Position numbers and translations under genes: made by a program. The notes under the pieces were generated by a model. It was given only the letters and a program-made list of their open reading frames with translations, had not been told where the DNA came from and did no database searches. From Streptomyces sp. NBC_00459 (lineage in GTDB: Bacteria; Actinomycetota; Actinomycetes; Streptomycetales; Streptomycetaceae): 64,000 nucleotides of DNA. Positions 24,840 through 32,690 of the stretch are shown piece by piece (within the stretch, counting starts at the first letter, position 1; every line of letters starts with the position of its first letter). The stretch spans positions 9,548,001 through 9,612,000 of the forward strand of contig NZ_CP107903.1 in the NCBI RefSeq assembly GCF_036013955.1. The letters are read 5' to 3'.

Positions 24840-25090
24840 TAGGGTGATGCGCAGCGTCTTCGTCTCTCCGGCCGTCCCGGTCACATCGACCGTGAAGGTC
24901 ATCGGATTGAGCGAGCCGACCGTGATGCCCTTGTCGGCGGCCACCGCGACCTCGAGCCTGACCAGGGTGCCATGGCGCGTCGGATCCGCCACCGACACGG
25001 CCAGTTCACCGTCGTCGCGCCGCAGCACCACCGACCCCGCGTCGACGGGGTGCTGGCCGCGAACTTCTGGGGCGCCGGGCGCGGCCGCGG
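24840..25090 (-). pseudogene. C-terminal relic of PL8-type polysaccharide lyase
   Basis: The minus-strand frame ending at about 24828 reads G-S-V-V-L-R-R-D-D-G-E-L-A-V-S-V-A-D-P-T-R, then V-R-L-E-V-A-V-A and ends G-E-T-K-T-L-R-I-T-L. This is the small C-terminal beta-sandwich of family 8 lyases (hyaluronate/xanthan/chondroitin AC type), in which 'A-V-A-D-P-T' is conserved. The large catalytic part is absent. It lies 15 bases upstream of the beta-helix gene on the same strand. Confidence 0.5.
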
Positions 25091-25320
25091 AGCTCTCCAG
25101 TTGTCGCGCTGGGCGACCGTGTAGACCAGCGGCTTGCCGACGGCATCCGCGCCCACCGCGCCGCCGACGCACATGGCAGAGCTCATCGGACGCCCAGCGA
25201 AGTCAGTTCGCCGTTCGGGGCCGCGGCCAGCGCCGGACCCGCGGTGCTGGCCGCGGCCCGCCCCCGCCCCGTCGCCAGCGACAGCACCAGGAACTCTCTG
25301 CGTGAAAGTGCCCTCACCAT
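25091..25320 (-). pseudogene. Tat-signal N-terminus of a lost secreted protein
   Basis: From ATG 25320 the minus strand encodes a clear twin-arginine signal S-R-R-E-F-L-V-L-S-L-A followed by an Ala-rich cleavage region and N-G-E-L-T-S-L-G-V, then a stop. A neighbouring frame continues with M-S-S-A-M-C-V-G-G-A-V-G and G-K-P-L-V-Y-T-V-A-Q before degenerating. It is a frameshifted and deleted secreted-protein gene whose original family I cannot name; it may or may not belong to the PL8 relic that follows. Confidence 0.5.
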
Positions 25321-25363
25321 GCACACCCCTCCAAGGAGCCCCAGGCACTACGGCCATAGCCGA

Positions 25364-26258
25364 AAGTGATCCTATTCCAAGCTGACGGCGTTGACCACGA
25401 GTTGGACGGTCCTGCGCAACGACGAAGCTCCTGGTAGACGGGTTCTCGACCAAGATCACCCGTGTCCGCCAAGAGCTTCGTGTGCTTGTCCACCCGTCGT
25501 CGTTCGATCTGTCCACCCGCACTCTGCGGTTCCTGACCGGGCAACTGACAGCCAGGCGGAGGGAGATCGGCACGCGGTGGCGGCGGCTTCCCGCAGCGCG
25601 ACAGGCTCTGCTGGCCCTGGCCCACCTGCGGTGCGGTGACACCTACGCACAGCTCGCGGCCGGTTTCGGCATCGGGATCGCGACCGCCTTCCGCTACATA
25701 CGCGGGGCCGTCGACATCCTGGCCACCCTCGCCCCGTCCCTGGCCGAGGCGATGAAGACCATCCGGACCAAGGCGTTCGTGATCCTGGACGGCACCCTGC
25801 TGCCGATCGACCGGATCGCCGCCGACACCCCGTACTACTCCGGGAAACACAAGCGCCACGGCATGAACGTCCAGGTCCTCACTGAACCGTTCGGACGGCT
25901 GCTGTGGGCCTCGCCCGCGCTGCCCGGCTCCACTCACGACCTCACCGCCGCGCGACAGCACGGGATCATCGAAGCCCTCGCTGATGCGGGACTCAAATGC
26001 TGGGCTGACAAGGCGTATCAAGGTGCCGGCGGAACCGTCCGAGTCCCGTTTCGGGGCCGCCGTCTCAAGCGATGGAAGGGCCGCCACAACACCACCCACG
26101 CCAAGATCCGCTGCTTCGGCGAGCAGGCCATGGCCACCCTCAAGGGCTGGCGGCTCCTGCGGAAGCTCCGCTGCAGCACCAACCGCATCACCGACGTGGT
26201 GAAGGCCGTCCTCGTCCTTCACCACCACGCGTCAGCCTGAGGTTGGAAAGAGCTCACT
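25364..26258 (+). mobile_element. IS5-family insertion sequence, copy 2 (transposase intact)
   Basis: About 895 bp, the same length as copy 1. The right end at 26240-26258 (AGGTTGGAAAGAGCTCACTG) is well preserved; the left end near 25364-25387 (T-T-C-C-A-A-G-C-T-G-A) is more diverged. The two copies are direct repeats flanking about 2 kb. Confidence 0.7.
25482..26240 (+). CDS. IS5-family transposase (DDE_Tnp_4)
   Basis: A transposase of about 252 residues catalysing cut-and-paste movement of its element. An N-terminal helix-turn-helix (Y-A-Q-L-A-A-G-F-G-I-G-I-A-T-A-F-R-Y) is followed by the DDE core: Asp in F-V-I-L-D-G-T-L-L, Asp in W-A-D-K-A-Y-Q-G and Glu in C-F-G-E-Q-A-M-A-T-L-K. All catalytic residues are present in one frame. 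GTG 25482 is the first in-frame start, but the homology extends about seven codons upstream (R-V-R-Q-E-L-R), so the true start may be a rarer codon or the N-terminus may be damaged. Confidence 0.88.
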   Translation: MLVHPSSFDLSTRTLRFLTGQLTARRREIGTRWRRLPAARQALLALAHLRCGDTYAQLAAGFGIGIATAFRYIRGAVDILATLAPSLAEAMKTIRTKAFVILDGTLLPIDRIAADTPYYSGKHKRHGMNVQVLTEPFGRLLWASPALPGSTHDLTAARQHGIIEALADAGLKCWADKAYQGAGGTVRVPFRGRRLKRWKGRHNTTHAKIRCFGEQAMATLKGWRLLRKLRCSTNRITDVVKAVLVLHHHASA

Positions 26259-26362
26259 GATGCCTTTCTGTGAGGCGGGCGGACAGTCACCCAGCTGTCG
26301 GTTCGTCGCAAGGCACTGTCTAATTGTCGGCGCTGACCATTTGTCTTCGGAGAGGTAACTGT

Positions 26363-27346
26363 ATGCACGACACAGCCGACTTGATAGCGGAGACCTACGC
26401 CCTCGACGCCGGACCGTGGACGTTGACGCCGGTCACCCGCGGCGCATTGGGACAGATCTGGAAGTTGTCCGGGAACAGCTCCTCGTGGGCGATAAAGGAA
26501 CTCCTCTTCGGTTGCGATGAAGAACAGGTCGGCCGGGAGGCCGCGTTGCGGCAGGCTGCCGAGAACCTGGGGATCGCATCGCCGCGGCTTCTCCCCAATC
26601 GCCACGGCGCACACGTCTCGCACTTACCCCGTTCCTCCGGTGGGTCCTACGTCAAGCTGTACGACTGGATTGACGGCGCCACAGCGGACGCGTCTGATCC
26701 AGACATCTTGGCCTGGTTCGGGCGGACCATGGCGCTGCTCCACAAGGCTGCGGGTGAAGGTGCGGGTGAGACGCCGAACTCCTGGTACGAGCAGTGCCCC
26801 GAGGCCGCCGACTGGAAGGACCTGCACGAGAGGATTCATCAGGCCGACCTCCCGTGGGCAGACTCGCTGGGCCGGTTCATCGCCACTTCCGCGGCAGAGC
26901 TCGCGCAATGGGTGACGCCGTCCGAAGCCGGGGATCTGGTGACATCGCATCTTGACCTGCAACCCCAGAACGTCCTGGTCGGTGTGAACGGGCCAGTCCT
27001 CCTCGACTGGGACAACGCCGGTCCCGCCTCGGCGGAACGCGAACTCGCACGCGCCGTTTACGTGTGGTCCGGTCGGAACCAGACCAACATCGATTCGGCC
27101 CGGCGATTGACGCGGGCCTATCGGAGCGCCGGTGGCCGCGCGGAGATCAGAGGCCTGCAGTCGTTTTCGATGCTTTTCGCGACGGACTTGAACTTCATTT
27201 ATGTGCAGGCTAAATGCGCCATCGATCCGGCCGTGACCGCTGCGCAGCGAGAGTTCGCGGGCAACCAGGTCGTCGCTTCACTGCGCAGGCTGCCCGATCT
27301 GGCGGTCATCTCGCAGTTGGTTGCGGCTCTGGAGACGCGGGGGTAA
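26363..27346 (+). CDS. aminoglycoside phosphotransferase (APH)-family kinase
   Basis: A 327-residue small-molecule kinase-fold protein. The N-lobe has G-A-L-G-Q-I-W-K-L (glycine-rich loop region) and W-A-I-K-E-L (Lys binding ATP); the C-lobe has T-S-H-L-D-L-Q-P-Q-N-V-L, the H-x-D catalytic loop with downstream Asn, and V-L-L-D-W-D-N-A-G for the metal-binding Asp. ATG 26363 follows GGAGAGG at a 7-base distance. Codon 88 (26624-26626) is TTA, the leucine codon read by the bldA tRNA, so expression may depend on development. The phosphate acceptor could be an aminoglycoside, choline, homoserine or a sugar; nothing here decides. Confidence 0.85.
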   Translation: MHDTADLIAETYALDAGPWTLTPVTRGALGQIWKLSGNSSSWAIKELLFGCDEEQVGREAALRQAAENLGIASPRLLPNRHGAHVSHLPRSSGGSYVKLYDWIDGATADASDPDILAWFGRTMALLHKAAGEGAGETPNSWYEQCPEAADWKDLHERIHQADLPWADSLGRFIATSAAELAQWVTPSEAGDLVTSHLDLQPQNVLVGVNGPVLLDWDNAGPASAERELARAVYVWSGRNQTNIDSARRLTRAYRSAGGRAEIRGLQSFSMLFATDLNFIYVQAKCAIDPAVTAAQREFAGNQVVASLRRLPDLAVISQLVAALETRG

Positions 27347-27451
27347 TGAACGGGCGCGGACCGTGCGCATGCCTCCTGTTCGACAGCATGTGATGGTCCG
27401 CCAGCGGGAGAATTGCGCTGACACCTGGATCGTGCTGCTCTTTCGAGATTC

Positions 27452-27829
27452 CTACCAGTATGTGGCCGGTCCCGTGACGACCCAGCCGGGGTCGGTGAAT
27501 CTGACCCAGGAGCCCAATTCCACCTCGATCATCTGCGCGCGGTAGGTGATCTCAACGTTGACGCGGCTGCCGGTGTGACCTCGGCGGAAGTCCACGAGAT
27601 CGAGTTCGCCGAGCCAGGACAGGTCCTGCTCGCATTCGTCGGCAGCAGGGCTGCTGCCACTCGCCCCGGCTTCGACGGCACTCGCTTCGACGGAAGCGGC
27701 CCACAGCAACTTGAGTACATGCCGGACCGGTTGGGGATCGATGAGCTGTTCGGCCTCAGAGATCCTCCAGGCTCGGAGGGGACTGAGCCCAACGGCACCT
27801 ACGACAACTCGAACATGGGCAGTCCCCAC
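27452..27829 (-). CDS. hypothetical protein
   Basis: A 125-residue minus-strand frame starting at GTG 27829 with GGAAG six bases upstream. The middle is acidic (A-D-E-C-E-Q-D-L-S-W-L-G-E-L-D-L-V-D-F) and the C-terminus alternates hydrophobic and polar residues (V-N-V-E-I-T-Y-R-A-Q-M-I-E-V-E-L-G), suggesting a small beta-rich domain. I do not recognise a family. It is convergent with the phosphotransferase gene and divergent from a secreted-protein gene. The start codon and even the coding status are moderately uncertain. Confidence 0.45.
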   Translation of the reverse strand: MGTAHVRVVVGAVGLSPLRAWRISEAEQLIDPQPVRHVLKLLWAASVEASAVEAGASGSSPAADECEQDLSWLGELDLVDFRRGHTGSRVNVEITYRAQMIEVELGSWVRFTDPGWVVTGPATYW

Positions 27830-28047
27830 TGATTTCTTCCAACCTCCCGCGCCATCGGCAACCCGCCTGACGCGAGCTACATCATTTCTTGAGCACGGCG
27901 CCGACGCCAAGCCGCTTGATCGAGCTGAGCGGGAAAGCCTTAATGTCCGAAACAGGACCATCGGCGCATCCAACTATTTCGCCTTCCTCTTTGTCTCACA
28001 TGGCACAGATGCGCAATACGCAGGAATCTGAAGGGATGTGCTCGCCG

Positions 28048-28596
28048 ATGAGACGCTGGGCAACGGTGCTGGCAGCGCTGGCACTGGTACTGACGGGAGC
28101 CGGCACCGCGTCGACTGCCGTTGCCGCGCCACAAGCTGCGGTTTGTGAGACGGGCTGGGGGAGTATGGCGAAGGCGGCGCCGGGATCGATGGCGATGGCC
28201 GGCTCCCTGACGGATGTCAGGACCGGACGGCACACCTGCTACGACCGGATGGTTTTCGATATTCCGGGTATGACGACGGCCGATCCGGCCCTGTACTGGG
28301 TCCAGTACGTCCCCAGTTTCGCGCATCCCCCGTCGCAGACCGGTATCCCGGTCGCGGGAGGCGCGATCATCGAGATCGAGTTCACCGCGCCGGTCGACGA
28401 CTCGCAGTACCACGTCGGGCTCGCGAAGCCGCTGCCCGGGCTCGACTTCGGGGGCTACCGCACCTTCCGGGACGCGAAGTTCGGCGGCTACTACGACGGA
28501 GGGACCCACATCGGACTCGGTGTCCGGGCCACGCTGCCGTTCCGGGTGCTGGTGCTTCCCGACCGACTGGTGGTGGATGTGGCGCACACCTGGTAG
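28048..28596 (+). CDS. secreted AMIN-like domain protein
   Basis: A protein of about 182 residues. The signal peptide M-R-R-W-A-T-V-L-A-A-L-A-L-V-L-T-G ends near A-V-A-A-P. The mature part begins C-E-T-G-W-G-S, then has R-H-T-C-Y-D-R-M-V-F-D-I-P-G, V-I-E-I-E-F-type strands and ends L-P-F-R-V-L-V-L-P-D-R-L-V-V-D-V-A-H. This matches the actinobacterial AMIN-like proteins found as small exported proteins of unknown function that may bind the cell wall. Start choice is open: ATG 28048 gives the cleanest signal peptide, ATG 28036 is 12 bases upstream. Confidence 0.75.
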   Translation: MRRWATVLAALALVLTGAGTASTAVAAPQAAVCETGWGSMAKAAPGSMAMAGSLTDVRTGRHTCYDRMVFDIPGMTTADPALYWVQYVPSFAHPPSQTGIPVAGGAIIEIEFTAPVDDSQYHVGLAKPLPGLDFGGYRTFRDAKFGGYYDGGTHIGLGVRATLPFRVLVLPDRLVVDVAHTW

Positions 28597-28845
28597 CCGA
28601 GCAATCGTGTGGCCTGCCGCGGTGGACCGTCGGACTGGAGACCGGTTCGGACACCTGCCAGTGGTCTCGGGAGTCGCTCAAACGGCGGTCTTGTTCCGCT
28701 GGCGGGGCGATGCCCAGTATGAGCTAGCGCCTTCGGGACCTCCTGGGTGTGGCCGAACGTGGCAGGCCGTGCAGATGATCGAGTAGGGCCGGCCGGGACG
28801 GGGATGTGCTGGTCCTTGCCCCGGCCGCTGGCGTGACACAGGATC
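28597..28845. other. intergenic, no gene seen
   Basis: About 250 bases between the AMIN-like gene and the pentanucleotide array. No recognisable product in any frame and no clear terminator. Confidence 0.3.
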
Positions 28846-28940
28846 CGGTGCGGTGCGGTGCGGTGCGGTGCGGTGCGGTGCGGTGCGGTGCGGTGCGGTG
28901 CGGTGCGGTGCGGTGCGGTGCGGTGCGGTGCGGTGCGGTG
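28846..28940. repeat. 19 perfect tandem copies of CGGTG
   Basis: A 95-bp uninterrupted pentanucleotide array. On the minus strand it reads (CACCG)n and in any frame encodes a repeating H-R-T-A-P, but no gene around it is convincing. Perfect copies imply recent or ongoing slippage, so the copy number should differ between isolates. Confidence 0.95.
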
Positions 28941-29523
28941 AGTTGTGAGCGTCGGGCCGCAGCCGGCTGGTGACTTCGACAGCCAGAATCAGTCGTCCAT
29001 CAGCAGCCCGTGAGAGCGGCACTTCGGCGAGCAGCCGCCACAGCGGACCAGCACGATGCATCCAGGGGAGAGTGCGGCGTAGAGCCCGGGCAGGGACGCG
29101 GCGATGTCCGCCAGCCCATCGGTGAGTTGCCCGTGGAGTCGGGGGATGGGCGCCCGAACGCCGAGGTCCGAGATCGTACGCGGGGTGCTGATGCCACCGC
29201 TCCGATGCGACAGCGGCCCGCAGGGACCGCAGTGGTGAAGGGTGTCGGTTCCACATCCCGGCAACGCCCATGAGCCGGCGTGTTGTGGGCGCCGTCGGCA
29301 ACTGCGCGACAGGTGAGGTGTCGAACGCGATTCGACGACCTTCGTGATGGGAGTTGCTGCGCGAACCGTTGACGCGCAAGGGGTTCGATTCTACCTTCCC
29401 GTTCGAAGTCGTGACCGGCGTTCACAATGCCGAATGCGCTGAGTCTGCCCGAGCGTTCTGCTCGCTCCGAGTATGGCGAACACGTCCGGACAGGGTCGTC
29501 CCCCCCACACCAGGAGGATCCGC
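28941..29523. other. gap without a confident gene
   Basis: About 580 bases between the repeat array and the arabinanase gene. A minus-strand frame 28989-29264 (with L-T-D-G-L-A-D-I-A-A-S-L-P-G-L-Y) looks protein-like but belongs to no family I know and has no good start. GTCGAA-N5-TTCGAC, an exact dyad, lies at 29320-29336 and may be an operator for the arabinanase gene. Confidence 0.35.
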
Positions 29524-30522
29524 GTGAGCCGCACCTCCCGCAAGGTCGCCCGCAGAACCAACCGCAGAACCGCTCTCCTGTCCGTCCCCGCGGCGATTCT
29601 GCTCGCACTCGTCCCGAACTCGGCGTCCGCATATCCGAACCCGGGCACCGTCACCGGCTCGATCGTGGTCCACGACCCGACGATGATCCGCACATCCTCG
29701 GGCCAGTACCTGCTCTACGCCACCGGCGGCGGCATCAGCAACCGCACCTCCACCAACCGCACCGCTTTCAGCGGCGGCGCCGACGCCTTCTCCAGCAGGC
29801 CGAGCTGGTGGCGCACCTACTCCTCCGTGCCGGAGGCCTGGGCACCCGACATCTCGTACCACGGCGGCAAGTACCTGCTGTACTACTCCGTCTCGTCCTT
29901 CGGCTCGCAGAACTCGGCCATCGGCCTGGCGACATCGACGACCGGCCGACCGGGCAGCTGGACCGACCAGGGCATCGTCTACACGTCGAGTTCGTCGAAC
30001 GACTACAACGCCATCGACCCGAACCTCTTCGTGAACGACGACGGCAAATGGTGGCTGTCCTTCGGCAGTTGGTGGACCGGGATCAAGTTGATCCAGATCA
30101 ACCCGTCGACCGGGAAGCAACTCGCGTCGAACACCACCCGCTACTCGCTCGCCTCCCGCCCCACCGGTACCAAGGCCGTCGAGGCCCCGTACATAGTCAA
30201 ACGCAACGGCTACTACTACCTGTTCGCCTCGTACGACACCTGCTGCGCGGGCGCCAGTTCCACGTACAAGGTCAAGGTCGGCCGGGCCACCGGCATCACC
30301 GGCCCGTACTACGACAGGAACGGTGTCGCCATGATGAACAACGGCGGTACGCCCGTGCTGGAGTCGCACGGCCGGTACGTCGGCCCCGGCGGGCAGTCGA
30401 TCTTGAACGACGCGGACGGTGACCTGATCGTCTACCACTACTACGACGGCCAGGACAACGGCACTCCGAAGCTCGGCATCAACCTTCTGAACTGGAGCAG
30501 CGGGTGGCCCGTCGCCTACTGA
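29524..30522 (+). CDS. secreted GH43 arabinan endo-1,5-alpha-L-arabinanase
   Basis: A secreted five-bladed beta-propeller of 332 residues that cuts the alpha-1,5-arabinan side chains of pectin. The signal peptide starts with a basic stretch (R-R-T-N-R-R-T-A-L-L-S) and ends after N-S-A-S-A. The catalytic trio of GH43 is visible: Asp51 in V-V-H-D-P-T-M-I (base), Asp165 in A-I-D-P-N-L-F (pKa modulator) and Glu220 in A-V-E-A-P-Y-I (acid). GTG 29524 follows AGGAGG with 6-base spacing; earlier in-frame ATG 29473 lacks one. It ends with the propeller, with no binding module. First of a colinear run with CE12 and CE8 esterases. Confidence 0.92.
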   Translation: MSRTSRKVARRTNRRTALLSVPAAILLALVPNSASAYPNPGTVTGSIVVHDPTMIRTSSGQYLLYATGGGISNRTSTNRTAFSGGADAFSSRPSWWRTYSSVPEAWAPDISYHGGKYLLYYSVSSFGSQNSAIGLATSTTGRPGSWTDQGIVYTSSSSNDYNAIDPNLFVNDDGKWWLSFGSWWTGIKLIQINPSTGKQLASNTTRYSLASRPTGTKAVEAPYIVKRNGYYYLFASYDTCCAGASSTYKVKVGRATGITGPYYDRNGVAMMNNGGTPVLESHGRYVGPGGQSILNDADGDLIVYHYYDGQDNGTPKLGINLLNWSSGWPVAY

Positions 30523-30640
30523 CGCGGGTGGCGGCCATCCTGCTGGCTCTGCCCATGGGTCAGTCCCCGGCGAGCGCCGCGTCCTCCAACACCCGGTCGA
30601 GGCACAGAAGGGCGCCGACCCCTGGATTTCGTCTCGCAAC
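30504..30640 (+). pseudogene. signal-peptide-bearing relic overlapping the arabinanase end
   Basis: GTG 30504 overlaps the last codons of the arabinanase gene and opens a perfect signal peptide (V-A-R-R-L-L-T-R-V-A-A-I-L-L-A-L-P, then P-A-S-A-A-S-S). A shifted frame then reads E-A-Q-K-G-A-D-P-W-I, which resembles the start of GH43/arabinofuranosidase catalytic domains. Nothing further follows. It is probably the 5' stub of a second secreted glycosidase gene deleted before the CE12 gene. Confidence 0.4.
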
Positions 30641-30752
30641 GTCAACTATCAGCCGTCGGTGCCGAGTTGGACCGCCGCACTTGGTGGGCCTTGTGTGGGG
30701 CGACGCCGCGTGGAGCAGGCGGTGCCCGCGCCGCATATGGAAGGGAGAAAGC

Positions 30753-31619
30753 ATGTTCTTCAGACGCTCGATGTGGCAACGGCTTACAGGTCGACGGATC
30801 GTCATGCGCGCCGCGTTGACCGGTGTCGCAGCCGTCCTGTCGATCGCCCCATTGGCCGTCACGGGGGCAACAGCCTCGGCGGCGACCCCCGTTCATGTCT
30901 ACATCGCGGGAGACTCGACCGCCTCCACCTATGTGTCCTCGCTGGCTCCCCGGGCCGGCTGGGGGCAGGCGCTGCCGGTGTTCCTCACCTCCAATGCCGG
31001 GGTGGTGAACGTGGCCAAGTCCGGGGCCAGTTCCAAGAGCTTCATCGATCTGGGCCGACTCGACCACATTCTGGCTCTGATCAAGCCTGGCGACTTCCTT
31101 CTCATCTCGTTCGGGCACAACGACGAGAAGATCGATGACCCAACCCGCTACACCGAGCCGTCGACAACGTACAAGCAGTATCTCTCCCAGTACATCGACC
31201 GGAGCCGGGCCAAGGGAGCCGTCCCGGTTCTGGTCACGCCAGTGGAACGTCGCAAATTCAACAGCGCGGGAGTCATTTCCCCATCCCATGGCGCTTATCC
31301 GGCGGCGATGCGCGAACTCGCCGCGGCCAAAGGCGTACCGCTGATCGACCTGACCACCTCCAGCACCGCACTGTGGAACCGCGTCGGCGTGGCGGGAACG
31401 AAGAACTACTTCATGATCCTGAACTCCGGGCAGTACCCCAACTACCCCAACGGCAGCCAGGACAACACGCACTTTCAGGCCTTCGGCGCGATCGAGGTCG
31501 CTCGCCTCGTCGCCACTGCCTTGCACAACCAGAGCGTCCTGCCGTCGGCCGATTTCCAGCGGCTGACCGACACCATCCCCACCAGCGCGATCGTGTGGCC
31601 CACGACCGCACCGTACTGA
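30753..31619 (+). CDS. secreted CE12 rhamnogalacturonan acetylesterase (SGNH)
   Basis: A 288-residue secreted esterase removing acetyl groups from the rhamnogalacturonan backbone of pectin. The signal peptide ends after A-T-A-S-A. SGNH blocks are clear: block I A-G-D-S-T-A-S with Ser55, block II glycine in V-A-K-S-G-A-S-S, block III S-F-G-H-N-D with Asn123, and block V D-N-T-H-F-Q with the catalytic Asp/His. Start ATG 30753 has AAGGGAG upstream; the open frame extends 249 bases earlier but that part is the relic stub. The CE8 pectinesterase gene follows after 60 bases, so the two are probably co-transcribed. Confidence 0.9.
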   Translation: MFFRRSMWQRLTGRRIVMRAALTGVAAVLSIAPLAVTGATASAATPVHVYIAGDSTASTYVSSLAPRAGWGQALPVFLTSNAGVVNVAKSGASSKSFIDLGRLDHILALIKPGDFLLISFGHNDEKIDDPTRYTEPSTTYKQYLSQYIDRSRAKGAVPVLVTPVERRKFNSAGVISPSHGAYPAAMRELAAAKGVPLIDLTTSSTALWNRVGVAGTKNYFMILNSGQYPNYPNGSQDNTHFQAFGAIEVARLVATALHNQSVLPSADFQRLTDTIPTSAIVWPTTAPY

Positions 31620-31679
31620 CGGTCACCGGTCACCTTCTGCCGCCGGCAACTCTTCCGAAGATCGACGAAAGGGTCACAC

Positions 31680-32690
31680 ATGCACCCGCTCGCCAAACAC
31701 CGGACCCTGGTGGTCGCCGGTGCCCTTGCCGTCTCACCGCTGGCACCCCTCGGGCTGACCACCCCAGCGAGCGCCGCCACCACGATCACGGTGGCGAGTG
31801 ACGGCTCCGGAAACTACACCACCATCCAGGCCGCGATCGCGGCTGCCCCGTCAGGCACGATCATCAACATCAAGCCGGGCACCTACCGCGGCCAGGTGTC
31901 CATCCCGTCGAGCAAGTCCAGCATCACCCTGCAGGGGACGACCGGGACCGCGACCGACGTCGTGATCACCGGAAACACCCCGGCGTCCACCGCCGGAACC
32001 GCGGGCAGCGCGACCGTACTCAACATGGCCAAGAACACCACGGTCAACGGCGTGACCATCGCTAACACCTACGCCGCTCACGACAGTCAGGCACTGGCTC
32101 TGTACGCCGGCGGCGACCGGCAGGTCTACCGCAACGTCCGCCTGCTGGGCTACCAGGACACCTTCCTGTCCTGGGGCGGTACAGGAAGTTCGCAGGTCCG
32201 CCAGTACGTCTACAAGAGCTACATCGAAGGCGCCGTCGACTTCATCTACGGCAACGGCGCCCTGGTCATCGACTCCACGACCATCCGCTCACTGGACCGT
32301 GGCAGCACCAACAACGGCTACATCACCGCCGCGGCCACCAACGCCAGCAACCAGTTCGGCATCCTGATCACCAGGTCGACGCTGCTGAGTTCGGCTGCGG
32401 CGCGCACCGTCGCCCTGGGGCGCTGCTGGCACGCCGGTGGGGCGGCCGACGCGATAGGCCAGGTGCTGGTCCGCGACTCGACGCTGGGGGCCCACGTTCG
32501 CCAAGCCGGAGCCTGGCAGGACATGAGCGGCTTCTCCTGGAAGACCTGCCGGTTCAGCGAATACAACAACAACGGCCTCGGAGCCAGCACCGGCACCAGC
32601 GACCGCCCGCAGATCAGTGGCGCAACCGCGGCGAACTACACCTCGCAGAAATATCTGACCGGAAGCGACGGCTGGAACCCTGTGCAGTAG
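31680..32690 (+). CDS. secreted CE8 pectinesterase
   Basis: A 336-residue secreted right-handed beta-helix enzyme that demethylates homogalacturonan. A signal peptide ends near P-A-S-A-A. Family motifs are present: G-x-Y near 66-69, Gln in H-D-S-Q-A, G-Y-Q-D-T-F with acid/base Asp160, Y-I-E-G-A-V-D-F-I-Y-G with nucleophile Asp187 (usually D-F-I-F-G), and L-G-R-C-W (usually L-G-R-P-W) with the substrate Arg. The changed Cys and Tyr are at tolerated positions. A GAAAGGG lies before the ATG. With the arabinanase and CE12 esterase it completes a small pectin de-branching and de-esterification set. Confidence 0.93.
   Translation: MHPLAKHRTLVVAGALAVSPLAPLGLTTPASAATTITVASDGSGNYTTIQAAIAAAPSGTIINIKPGTYRGQVSIPSSKSSITLQGTTGTATDVVITGNTPASTAGTAGSATVLNMAKNTTVNGVTIANTYAAHDSQALALYAGGDRQVYRNVRLLGYQDTFLSWGGTGSSQVRQYVYKSYIEGAVDFIYGNGALVIDSTTIRSLDRGSTNNGYITAAATNASNQFGILITRSTLLSSAAARTVALGRCWHAGGAADAIGQVLVRDSTLGAHVRQAGAWQDMSGFSWKTCRFSEYNNNGLGASTGTSDRPQISGATAANYTSQKYLTGSDGWNPVQ

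Noticed and set aside
28846..28940. CRISPR array
   Set aside because: The unit is 5 bp with no spacers; it is a simple tandem repeat and no cas gene is present.
28678..29379. Minus-strand frame through the CGGTG array encoding repeated H-R-T-A-P
   Set aside because: A pentanucleotide array is open in all frames by construction; there is no start signal and no recognisable domain on either side.
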